A stretch of 16,876 nucleotides of DNA. Origin: CAJXJP01 sp034111025. GTDB taxonomy: Bacteria; Patescibacteriota; Gracilibacteria; BD1-5; UBA6164. Positions 8,000-16,788 of the stretch are shown one piece after another. The notes beneath the pieces are model-generated. The model was not told the origin of the DNA and did no database searches. It was given only the letters and a program-made list of their open reading frames with translations. Within the stretch, counting starts at the first letter, position 1, and each line of letters opens with the position of its first letter. The stretch spans positions 1-16,876 of the forward strand of contig JAWUYB010000056.1 of assembly GCA_034111025.1 (NCBI GenBank), given 5' to 3'. A program made the translations under genes and the position numbers.

Positions 8000-9541
8000 A
8001 TGATATCAAAAGTATATTCTATAACTGTAAATGGTTTAGACAGTTCATTAATAGAGGTAGAAGTAGATATAAACCAATGATTACCGAGTTTTACTATAGT
8101 AGGATTACCAGATCAAGGTATACAAGAGAGTAAAGAACGTTTGAGATCAGCAATGAAATCAAGCAATTTTAAATTGCCAACATCAAGGATAACAGTAAAT
8201 TTAGCACCAGCAAATATAAAAAAATCATGACCTTGTTTTGATTTACCAGTAGCAATTGGAATTTTACTTAATCAAGACTATATTGATAAGTCTTATATTC
8301 AGGACTCTTTATTCTTGTGAGAATTATCTCTTGATGGGAAATTACGAAAAGTATGATGAGTATTACCCGCAACTATTGGAGCACAAGAAAAAGGTTTTAA
8401 GAGAATATTTGTACCACTAGAGAATGCTTTAGAGGCTTCTATAATACCAGATATTGATGTTGTACCTGTAGAAAATTTAGCTGAAATAATAAAGTTTTTA
8501 AATAAAGAAAAACCATTAGAAATTGCACCATTATTAGATTTCAAAAAATTGTCTGAGGAAGAAAATTTATTTGAAGATTCTTCAGATTTCAAATATGTAC
8601 TCTGACAAGAGCACGCAAAAAGAGCATTAGAAATAGCTGCGGCATGAGGACATAATATTCTTATGGATGGTCCTCCTGGGAGTGGTAAAACAATGTTATC
8701 GAAAGCATTTGCATCTATATTACCAGATTTAACCATAGATGAAGCAATAGAAGTTTCAAAATTATATAGTATTTCAGGATTACTTGATACTAAAAATCCT
8801 ATTATAAAAAAAAGACCGTTTCGTACTGTTCATCATACAGCAAGTTCAGTTAGTATCGTTGGTTGATGAAGAAATGCAAAACCGTGAGAAATAAGTTTAG
8901 CACATAAGTGAGTATTGTTTTTAGATGAAATATTAGAGTTTCAAAAATCAGTCTTAGAAGTCCTGCGTCAGCCATTAGAAGATGGAAATATAACAGTGAA
9001 TAGAGTAAACGCTACGTATAAATACCCAGCGAAATTTACCCTTGTATGAGCTATGAATCCTTGTCCATGCGGTTATTTAACTGATCCAGATAAAGAATGT
9101 TTATGTAGCTCTAGACAAGTAGATAATTATAGATGAAGATTGTCATGACCTCTAATGGATAGGATAGATATATTTATCGAGGTACCTAAGGTAAAAACAC
9201 AAAAACTAAAAATATCTGAAGATTATTCAGATACTGAAGATTCTATAACTATTAAATCAAGAGTACAAAAAGCGAAAAATATTCAAATAGATAGATTTAA
9301 AGATACTTGAATTACTGCAAACAGTGAAATGACTACGAAAGAAATAAATAAATACTGCAAACTAGACTATAACTCAGATAATATATTAAAACAAGCGGTA
9401 GTAAATATGAATCTTTCAGCTAGAGCATATTATAGGATATTAAAATTATCTCGTACAATTGCAGACCTAGTGGGATCGAAAAAAATTACAATAGAACATA
9501 TAGCAGAAGCATTAAGCTTTAGAAAAAATGAAGAAAAATAA
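8000..9541 (+). CDS. comM: ComM/YifB-family Mg-chelatase-like AAA+ ATPase
   Basis: ComM is a hexameric helicase that promotes branch migration during integration of transforming DNA; many bacteria without known competence also keep it. The 513-aa length is typical. The N-terminal ChlI-like domain begins MISKVYSITVNGLDSSLIEVEVDI and has GLPD..IQESKERLRSA and ITVNLAPANIKKSGPCFDLP. The AAA+ core has Walker A GPPGSGKT at 224-231, FRTVHHTASSVSIVGGGRNAKPGEISLAHKG, Walker B VLFLDE at 305-310, LRQPLEDG, and the cysteine-containing AMNPCPCGYL. The C-terminal Mg-chelatase domain has LSGPLMDRIDIFIEV and LSARAYYRILKLSRTIADL. Many invariant glycines are TGA, giving the clearest proof of table 25. It is divergent from a cluster with a pilin-like gene, a context that fits DNA uptake. 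A strong terminator follows. Confidence 0.96.
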
Positions 9542-9614
9542 TTTAATTATTTATAAATCTTACAATTAATATATAAATGCTAATTATCAATAGATAAACT
9601 TCAAAAGTATTGCG

Positions 9615-9659
9615 AAAAATAAAAAAAGTGCAGTAGGACTCTCGCTTTTTTTATTTTTT
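9615..9659. terminator. Intrinsic terminator after comM
   Basis: AAAAATAAAAAAAG (9615-9628) pairs with CTTTTTTTATTTTT (9645-9658) around a 16-nt apical region containing AGT/ACT. The stem is all A/T apart from its closing G-C pair, so it is less stable than the others here. Confidence 0.6.
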
Positions 9660-9697
9660 CAAGTATAGTATATCAATATAATTTTTACCAGGTTTAT

Positions 9698-10720
9698 ATG
9701 AAAATAACTATATTAGCTGCAATATGAGCACAAAATTTAGGAGATGAATTGATTCTTAAAAATGAAATTCAATTTTTTAAACGTATGTTTTGAGATAATA
9801 CAAAATTTTCTATTTTCACATATGATTTAGAAAATCCTTTTATTATATGAAAACACATAAAATATTATGAATATTTTCCATGTAATGCAAGAAAAATAAC
9901 AAAAATATTTCGTAATATTAAAAATTTTTTTAATTTCTTCATAATTATAAAAAAATCAGATCTAGTAGTTATTTGATGATGAGGTATATTTTTTGATAAA
10001 GAAATTTGATGAGTTTCAGACACTCTAAAACAATGGTTATTTAGAGTAAAAGTATGTAATTTTCTCAAGAAAAAAATACGTTTTCACTGAGTAGGTATAT
10101 GTATTAAAAGAAAAAATAACTTAAGTGTCATAAAGAAAATATTTTCTTGAAAAAATAAAAAAATTTCAGTGAGAGATATATACTCTCATGATTTATTAAC
10201 ATGATTATGAATCAAATCAAAAATAATTGCGGATCCAGTTTTTGGAGATAAATGAAATACTAAGAATGCATTACAAGTAAGTTATTGTTTAGATCAAATA
10301 CATCCTAAACAATTTCATATTGAAGATATTAAATCTTACAATTTTGAATGAAAAACTGTCGGTCTTTCATTCAGATCAGGGTATTTTTGGGAAGATGATA
10401 AAATTATGAAAAATATCATTGAATATATTTTATGAAAAAACTGAAAAATTATTTTCTTACCTACATCTTTTCATAAATTAAATACGGCTGCAAATGATTA
10501 TTTATATTTAAAAAAGTATGCAGATAGATATAATCTCAAGATAACCAATAGTATGTGAGAAACATATAAATACTTTAGAAATAAAAAGATTGATATGTCA
10601 TTTTCAATGAGACTACATAGTATTATATTATCTCAAACTTATAATATACCTTATTTAGCAATTTCTTACGCTAAAAAAACAGATGAAATATTGAAAATAA
10701 TTAAATTAAAATCTAAATAA
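9698..10720 (+). CDS. Polysaccharide pyruvyl transferase family protein
   Basis: This family moves the enolpyruvyl group of PEP onto a sugar as a pyruvate ketal; CsaB relatives decorate secondary cell-wall polymers that bind S-layer proteins. The 340-aa product has the N-terminal GAQNLGDELIL at 10-20, VVIGGGGIFFD around 91-100, IRFHGVGICI, ISVRD..SHDLLTGLGI, an ADPVFG segment, TVGLSFRSGYFW, and the C-terminal SMRLHSIIL then IPYLAISYAKKTDEIL. Residues 93-96 are four glycines, of which the first three are consecutive TGA codons (9974-9982). No signal peptide is visible, so it is cytoplasmic. It follows the comM terminator with its own TATAAT (9677-9682), has no clear Shine-Dalgarno, and is 45 nt upstream of the decarboxylase-like gene. 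It joins GalU and the two glycosyltransferases in a surface-glycan theme. Confidence 0.87.
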
Positions 10721-10765
10721 TATAATTTTCATGAATAATAATTTAATATATATTAATAAATACAA

Positions 10766-12016
10766 ATGACGCAATTAAATTTTTTGACATATGATCAAGC
10801 AAATAAAATTGCTGAGAATTTTGAAACTCCTGTATACATTTATTCTCAAGATAAATTAGAACAAGCAGCTGATGATTTTTTAGCTTTTCCTAGTGCCTTT
10901 GGACACTCAGTTCGTTTTGCAATGAAAGCGAATCCTAATAGGAATATTTTAAAGTTATTTAATCAAAAAGGAATACTTATAGATTGTTCGAGTGAGTATG
11001 AAGCGTATAGAGCAATAGCGGCTGGATATAATCCTGAAGATTTACAAATATCTGGTCAAGAAACTCCACTAAACTTAACTGACTTATTAGATAAATGAGT
11101 AAAAATCGTTGCTACAAGTTTAAATCAAATTGAATTAATTGGTAAAAATAAACCAGGGACAAAAATAGGTGTGAGAATTAATCCATGAATGAGTTCATGA
11201 GCTTTCACTGCAATTTCAACAGGAGGACTCGTTTCGGGTTTTGGTATTTGGCATGAATATATTGACCAAATCAAAGAAACAGCAGTAAAATATAATGTAG
11301 AAATTACTAAAGTGCATATACATATTGGATCAGAAAATACTCCAGAATCTTGGGTAAATTCTGCGAATATTTGACTAGATTTTGTGTCACAATTTCCAAA
11401 TGTAGAAACTCTTGATTTATGAGGATGATTTAAAAAAGCTATTATGCCATATGAGATTGATGCTGACTTACAATCTATTGGAATAGCTGTTTCTGAAAAA
11501 TTTCAAGAATTTTATGAAAAAACAGGAAGAAAAATACATATTGAAGTTGAACCATGAAAAGCAATGGTAATACATTCATGTATTGTTATAGCACAAGTGG
11601 ATGATGTTGTTGATACAGGTAAAGATTGATATAAATTTATCAGAACTACAACTGGTATGACTGAAATGCCAAGAGTATCTATGTACTGAGTTCAACAACC
11701 TATTTATGTATTAAATAAAGCTATGACACAATCAAAATACGTTGTTATATGACATTGTTGTGAAAGTGGAGATTTACTTACTCCAAAACTATATCATAAT
11801 GAATCAGTAGAACCTATATTACTCAATGATCCAGAAATAGGTGATACTATTATATTTGAATGAACCGGTGCATATAATTCTTCAATGTCTATGAAAAATT
11901 ATAATTCATTCCCAGAAGCAGGAGAATTATTACTCAAAAATAATTGAGAAATTGTTGAAATAAGAAAAAGACAAAATTTAGAAGATATTTGGAAAAATGA
12001 AATCGAAGTGGTTTAA
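10766..12016 (+). CDS. Diaminopimelate decarboxylase-like fold-III PLP enzyme
   Basis: Fold-III PLP decarboxylases act on meso-diaminopimelate (LysA), ornithine/arginine or carboxynorspermidine. The 416-aa length and motif order best fit LysA: RFAMKANPN with PLP-binding Lys54, DCSSEYEAYRA, HIHIGSEN (His186, Ser189), the phosphate loop GGG at 219-221 (TGA, GGA, TGA), EPGK at 262-265, MPRVSMYGVQQPIYV, CESGD at 332-336 with the catalytic Cys332 of the partner subunit, and GAYNSSMSMKNYNSFP near the end. Two deviations matter for specificity: EPGR is EPGK, and the usual His of YGAxHP is Gln. No other lysine-pathway gene is nearby, so lysine synthesis is not shown; a role in polyamine or a modified amino acid is equally open. 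A weak hairpin (GGTTT/AAACC, about 12010-12025) overlaps the stop. Confidence 0.85.
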
Positions 12017-12048
12017 AAAAAAACCGATTATTCAAATTTTAGTTTATT

Positions 12049-12753
12049 TTAAATTCAGAAAGTCATTTGTTTATCATTATCTTTAATCTCCCAATCTATA
12101 GGAGTATTTCAGTTTCTCTCTAAGATTTCATTTGTTTGTTTAAAACATTGGCTTCATAAAAATCATCTATGTGCTGAAAATGGAGAAGGATGAGAAGTTT
12201 CTAAAATAACATGTTTTTGAGTATCTATAAGGATTTTTTTTCATTGAGCAAATGCTCACCAGAGTAAAAAAATAACACCTTCTTTTTCTTTAGAGATAGC
12301 TCAGATTATATTGTCTGTAAATTTTTCCCAACCTATTTTTGCATGACTTGCTGGAGTTGCTTCTTCTACTGTTAAAATACTATTCAATAATAATACTCAT
12401 TGATCAGCCCATGAAGTTAATTCTCAGTGATTTGGAAACTCATATCAATATTCCTCTTTTAACTCTTTATATATATTTCTCAAACTTGGTGGTATTTTCA
12501 CTCATTTTTGAACTGAAAAACTCAAACCATGTGCTTGATTTTCTCCATGATAAGGATCTTGTCATAAAATAACTACTTTGAGATTAGCGAGACTGGTATG
12601 ATTAAATGCATTAAAAATATTTTCTTCACTTGGAAATATTTTTTTTCAAAGTCATTTTTCGGCTTCGAGAAATCATTCTATTAATTCAAAATATTCAGAA
12701 TTAAATTCTTTTTGAATTACAGTGATCCAAGACTTATGGTATATTTTATGCAT
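12049..12753 (-). CDS. ung: Uracil-DNA glycosylase, family 1
   Basis: Ung removes uracil from DNA to start base-excision repair. At 234 aa it is complete. The motifs are VVILGQDPYHGENQAHGLSF with catalytic Asp66 (first glycine TGA), IPPSLRNIYKEL, WADQGVLLLNSILTV, the IFLLWGAFAQGKK strand, and HPSPFSAHRGFLGS with His188, the second catalytic residue, and the Leu199-region DNA-intercalation loop. The conserved SxxxN-type uracil pocket is represented by LLLN at 121-124. The ATG at 12753 gives the expected N-terminus (MHKIYHKSW). It is convergent with the decarboxylase-like gene, with 32 nt between stops, and divergent from the small gene at 12819. Upstream DNA is AT-rich without a clear Shine-Dalgarno. 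Confidence 0.97.
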
Positions 12754-12758
12754 AATAA

Positions 12759-12786
12759 TTGATAATAAAATTATTTTACTTATAAT
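12759..12786 (+). promoter_or_regulatory. Promoter for the small gene downstream of ung
   Basis: TTGATA (12759-12764), 16 nt, TATAAT (12781-12786). Transcription would begin near 12793, which argues for the ATG at 12819 over a TTG at 12795. It overlaps the short divergent region upstream of ung. Confidence 0.55.
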
Positions 12787-12818
12787 AATTCAACTTGGAA
12801 ATAAAACAAGAAATAATA

Positions 12819-13202
12819 ATGGAAATAGAAATAAAAACACAAGAAGATCAATATTATCACGATAGTTTGGAAAATTTTCTCATCGATTTTAAATGGAACA
12901 ATGAAAAACCTCGTATATTTATGAGATGTTGTTTTCATAATAAAATTGATTTTTTAAATCCTACATTAGATTTTCTATGTAATATGAATGGTTTTGGTGG
13001 ATGGAAATTAGTATATTTGCTAGAATATTATAATACAAAGTCTATAATTATTTCTGGTGCTAAAGAATACTTAGATGATTTTTATAGAAAAGAAGCGGAA
13101 AATCATAGATTAGCTACTGAAAAAAAATGTTTGGAATTTCCAGCATTTAAACAATACATATCTGATAGTTACTCTGATGATCCAAACAACATATTTAAAT
13201 AA
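12819..13202 (+). CDS. Hypothetical protein, 127 aa
   Basis: I do not recognise this family. The ATG at 12819 was preferred to an in-frame TTG at 12795 because the predicted transcription start is near 12793; the longer form would add eight residues. The product looks soluble and folded, with an acidic N-terminus (EIEIKTQEDQYYHD), FRMRCC-like and FLCNMNGFGGW segments (three cysteines in the middle), a beta-rich VYLLEYYNTKSIIISGAKEYL stretch, and a charged C-terminal helix region. All glycines use GGN, with no TGA, as in the first two genes of the window. The gene stands alone between its own promoter and a strong terminator at 13220-13244, so it is probably an independent, well-expressed unit. 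Confidence 0.75.
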   Translation: MEIEIKTQEDQYYHDSLENFLIDFKWNNEKPRIFMRCCFHNKIDFLNPTLDFLCNMNGFGGWKLVYLLEYYNTKSIIISGAKEYLDDFYRKEAENHRLATEKKCLEFPAFKQYISDSYSDDPNNIFK

Positions 13203-13219
13203 TATGTAAGGAATTACTT

Positions 13220-13244
13220 AGCCAGATTTTCTGGCTTTTTTTAT
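13220..13244 (+). terminator. Intrinsic terminator
   Basis: AGCCAGA (13220-13226), loop TTT, TCTGGCT (13230-13236), then a T-run to 13243. It is a compact GC-containing stem 18 nt after the stop of the small gene. Confidence 0.9.
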
Positions 13245-13258
13245 TGCTCAAAATTAAT

Positions 13259-13286
13259 TTGTCAATACAATTCTAGCAGTTAAAAT
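13259..13286 (+). promoter_or_regulatory. Promoter of the peptidase operon
   Basis: TTGTCA (13259-13264), 16 nt, TAAAAT (13281-13286), about 30 nt before the ATG at 13316. Position right after a terminator and ahead of a three-gene run supports it. Confidence 0.5.
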
Positions 13287-13315
13287 ATTATATATTTATA
13301 CAGAAAATTAACAGA

Positions 13316-15349
13316 ATGAAAAAGAAAGAAAAACAAAAAAATGATAGGGAAGTAAAAATATCTAAACAGATAGTAAACCAACTTCGCAAAGATGGTTTTC
13401 CTGATTTATGATTACTATATTCAGAAGAAGCACTTGGTCTGGCTCCTAGAGTATTAGAATCATTACTAAAACAAGAAAAAACAGAATTTGAAGACTTTAT
13501 TAATATGTCGAATGATAAAATTACATTCGAGAGTTTTGATGATGAAGGTTTATTGGATTACTATTGGTCATTATTAAACCATTACCAAAACGTAAATAAT
13601 GATGACACTATGAGAAAAATCATAGACGAATTCAGACCAACTTTACAAGATTTTGGTAATTATGTTGCATATAATCAAAATTTATATGAAAAAACAGTAT
13701 ATTGTTATGAAAATACAGAATTAAATGATGATCAAAAGAGATCATTAGAATTAAGAATTAAATGATTTAAAGATAGTGGTATAAATTTAGAGGAAAGTGA
13801 TAAAGATAAATTGAAAGAACTAAATAAAGATTGAGCAGAATTATCAAATAGTTTTTCTAATAATATATTAGATGATGAAGCAATTTTTGAATATTTAATT
13901 GAAGATTTTGAAATAATAAAAGACTTACCAGAAGATGTGTTATGAAAAACTAAAAAAGCAGCAGAGGACAAAGAAAAATCATGATATTTATTCGATGCAG
14001 ATCCGAGTAGTTATATTGCAATATTAAAATATTGTACAGATAGAAACATTAGAAAAGACTTTGAAAAGAAACAAAATTCTTTTGCTTCAGCATGAAAATT
14101 TGATAACAGAGAAAATATTCTAAATATTTTGAAGAATAAAAAAGAAAAATCTAATATTTTAGGTTATAAAAATGCTGCAGAAATGTCATTGAATTCAAAA
14201 ATGGCAGATTCTCCTGAACAAATATTCGAATTAATTCAATGAATTTCTACACAAGCAAAACAAAAAGCACTCAGTGAAAGAGAAGAATTAAAAAATCATT
14301 TTAAACTCGATGAGATAGCTACATATGATAATGGATTTTATTCAAGAAAATATAAAGAAGAAAAATATAATCTTGATGAAAAAGAAATTAAAAAATATTT
14401 TGAATTTGAATCTGTTTTAAAATACTTACACAATTTTGTAAAAGATTTTTTATGAATAGAAATGAAAATTCTCAATATTCCTACATATAATGAAGATATA
14501 AAAGTATATGAAGTTTCAAGAAACAATGAAAAAATAGCTTATTATTTTTTAGATGCATTTTATAGAAAAGAAAAAAGAGGTTGAGCTTGGGCTGATAATC
14601 TCAGAGAAAAATCATTTTATAAATGATCAAATAAATTACCAGTTGTTATAAATTGTTGTAATTTCTTGAAATCAGACACTACTTTATTAGCTATGAGGGA
14701 TGTTGAGACTTTATTCCATGAATTTGGACATGCTATTCATGAAATGATTTCAGCATCAAAATTATCAGAACTTTCAGGATGTAATATAGAATGGGATTTT
14801 GTTGAACTCCCATCTCAATTATTAGAAAACTGGGTTTCTGACAGTGAAAGTCTCGTTAAACTAGCAAAACATCATGAAACGGGGGAAACGATTCCAGAAT
14901 CAATTGTAAATACTCTAGAAGAGATGAATACTTATATGTCTGGTCATTCTGTCCTTGGACAAAATACATTTGCTTTACTTGATATGCATTTATATGCAGA
15001 AGATATACCTGCTGATATAGATGCTCTTGATAAAAAAACACTAGATATCGTAAATAAGTATGGTATTTCTAAAAGAGATATAGATTATAAAATGTACTGT
15101 AGTTTTAATCATATATTTGGTGGAGGATATTCAGCATGATATTATAGTTATATGTGGGCTGAGATATTAGAAGCAGATGTATTTGATAGAATAAAAACAG
15201 AAGGAATGTTTGATTCTAAAGTTGGTCAAAAATTAGTTGATACACTTATTGGTCAATGAACAAGAAAACCGGCAGCAGAATTATTCAAAGATTTTATGTG
15301 AAGAGAAGTTTCTAATGAAGCGTTTATGAAAAGAAAAGGATTATTATAA
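13316..15349 (+). CDS. M3-family zinc oligopeptidase
   Basis: M3 peptidases (oligopeptidase A, Dcp, thimet oligopeptidase, PepF) cut short peptides in the cytoplasm. The 677-aa length is typical. The zinc site is intact: HEFGH at 468-472 with Glu469 as the catalytic base, and Glu497 in DFVELPSQ as third ligand, 29 residues after the first His as in the family. Downstream, FNHIFGGGYSAGYYSYMWAEILEADVF carries the substrate-binding Gly/Tyr loop. The family's KRGGAW..N segment appears around 420. The N-terminal half is mostly helical and highly charged, as expected for the channel domain. There is no signal peptide. The first ATG (13316) has no strong Shine-Dalgarno. Many glycines are TGA. It heads an operon with a hydrolase 18 nt downstream, and suits a cell that scavenges peptides from a host. 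Confidence 0.95.
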
Positions 15350-15367
15350 AATAAAGAAAGATAATAT

Positions 15368-15931
15368 ATGAGAAAAGCTATTTTACTTCATGGTTGGGTA
15401 TGAAATTCTACTAATAATTGGTTCCCATGGGCACAACAAGAATTAATAAATAAATGATTTGAAGTCCATGTACCAGATTTAGTAAATACACAATTACCTG
15501 TATTGTCTGAACAATTAGATAATATCTCTGAAATTATTAAAAACTTTCAAGCTGGTGATATTGTTATTTGACACTCACTTGGTTGTCAGCTCGCACTTCA
15601 TGCGATTCATACATTTCAAATATCTTGAATTAAAGCTATTTTTGTTTGACCAAGTTATCCATGAACGACAGCTGAAATTTGAAAAAAAATTGTATGAGAA
15701 TCATATGATAAATTAGTAAAATATAATGATGAAAAATTAGAATTTCAAGATCTTTGAAATGAATATATTATCTGCTTATCAGAAACTGACGAATATATAA
15801 ACTTAGAACATGCCGTAGAATACTATTCTCTTCTTGAAGATGTTGAATTACTAGAGTTTAAAGATAAAGGGCACTTTAATAATGCTGCAAAAGTATTTGA
15901 ACTCCCAGAAATTTTAGAATATTTTGAATAA
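15368..15931 (+). CDS. RBBP9/YdeN-family alpha/beta hydrolase
   Basis: This is a small serine hydrolase of the RBBP9/YdeN family, 187 aa, with uncertain natural substrate. The start MRKAILLHGWVGNSTNNWFPW holds the oxyanion-hole HGW. The nucleophile elbow GHSLG is at 68-72 (Ser70; first glycine TGA). The probable acid is Asp141 in SETDEYI, and the base is His169 in DKGHFN, so the triad is complete. WFPWAQQEL and VPDL match the family's early helix and strand. No signal peptide is seen. AAAGAAAG lies just before the ATG as a weak ribosome binding site. It sits 18 nt after the peptidase stop and 8 nt before the rhodanese, so it is the middle gene of a three-gene operon. Confidence 0.92.
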
Positions 15932-15939
15932 TAATAATT

Positions 15940-16275
15940 ATGATTTGTGAATCTATTTCAGCACTAGACTTTAATAATGAAATGAATACTCAGGATGTAG
16001 TTGTATTTGATGTGAGAACACCAGAAGAACATACAAAGTTTTGAGTTTTACCTAGGGTAGATCTGTATATGAATATGTATGATAACGATTTTTTTGAGCA
16101 ATTATGAAAACTCGATAAAACTAATAAATATCTCATTTATTGCTGGCATGCAAGTAGAACAGGATTTTTATTAAATTATATGTCAAATTCTGGATTTGAA
16201 TATATAAAAGATTTAGAGTGAGGTATTGATGCTTGGGTTGAAGCATGATATGAACTTGTGAATAAAGAGACCTAA
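15940..16275 (+). CDS. Rhodanese-domain protein, 111 aa
   Basis: This single rhodanese-like domain would carry sulfur as a persulfide on its active-site Cys, or act as a sulfurtransferase or redox partner. It has VVVFDVRTPEEH at 20-31, matching the DVRxxxE motif, the active-site loop beginning Cys68 (IYCWHASRTG), and LEGGIDAWVEAGYELV, the typical C-terminal GGxxxW motif. The expected loop CRxGxRS is CWHASRT here, so length is kept but residues differ; the Trp-His after the Cys is unusual. Four of seven glycines use TGA. It ends the operon with the peptidase and hydrolase, and its TAA lies in the 5' arm of the terminator. Confidence 0.9.
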
Positions 16276-16290
16276 TTTAGGTCTCTTTTA
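16264..16290 (+). terminator. Intrinsic terminator of the peptidase operon
   Basis: AAAGAGACCTAA pairs with TTTAGGTCTCTTT, with a T-run at the end. The rhodanese stop codon (16273-16275) is the last part of the 5' arm. Confidence 0.9.
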
Positions 16291-16353
16291 GTTTATATTA
16301 AGGGAAGTATCATATAATATATTTGTATAAGTTTATATTATAAGCTTTTGATT

Positions 16354-16668
16354 ATGAATATACAAAAAATTCAACTAGATTGAATAGATATTCCAGTGCA
16401 TAAATTTTTAGATGATCAAAGAATATTTCTAACAGATGCTTCAATTATATGCTGAGGTTTCCATAATATTATAAACCATGAACATACCTGTTCTGATAGG
16501 TTCATAAATAGGTTGCAAATTTTGTATAGTAAAATATATGAAAGATATTTAATAACTCTTTGATTATCTGATAATATAGTAGGGAAACAAGAGATATTAA
16601 TGTGAATGTGAAAGATATTACAAGATATAGATATGATGAGAAAAGATTGTATACAAGAAAAAACTTAA
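16354..16668 (+). CDS. Hypothetical protein, 104 aa
   Basis: I do not recognise this family. The frame is open only with TGA as glycine: four of six glycines are TGA. The start MNIQKIQLDGIDIPVHKFLDD leads to a Cys/His-rich centre, CGGFHNIINHEHTCSDRF, that could bind a metal (two Cys, three His). Then come a tyrosine-rich helix (LQILYSKIYERYL) and a C-terminal helix ending MRKDCIQEKT. No signal peptide or clear membrane segment appears. TATAAT (16313-16318) upstream is a possible -10. No Shine-Dalgarno is seen. The stop lies in the arm of the next terminator. Confidence 0.65.
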
Positions 16669-16685
16669 TATTTAAGTTTTTTTTA
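16657..16685 (+). terminator. Intrinsic terminator
   Basis: AAAAAACTTA (16658-16667) pairs with TAAGTTTTTT (16673-16682), with further T. The stop codon (16666-16668) forms the end of the 5' arm. The stem is weak but followed by a U-run. Confidence 0.65.
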
Positions 16686-16723
16686 TTTAGTTAAAGAATA
16701 ATATTAAAAAATAAAAAATTGAT

Positions 16724-16751
16724 TTGACAAGTTTTGAAAAAGTCTTAAATT
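16724..16751 (+). promoter_or_regulatory. Promoter of the last gene
   Basis: A consensus TTGACA (16724-16729), 16 nt, TAAATT (16746-16751); TATAGT (16752-16757) is an alternative -10. The TTGAC..GTTTT.AAAAA context also occurs at 24-40. Confidence 0.5.
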
Positions 16752-16788
16752 TATAGTACATTTCTATAATTTAACTACGGGAGGATTA

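Noticed and set aside
8299..8736. 145-codon open frame on the minus strand
   Set aside because: It is antisense to the N-terminal half of comM, whose plus-strand translation matches the family throughout.
8000..9541. comM and other genes appear as several short broken frames
   Set aside because: The breaks are in-frame TGA codons at conserved glycines, not frameshifts; reading TGA as Gly restores full-length proteins.
12017..12048. Terminator between the decarboxylase-like gene and ung
   Set aside because: Only short, weak stems (such as GGTTT/AAACC) are present, without a proper T-run on the plus strand.
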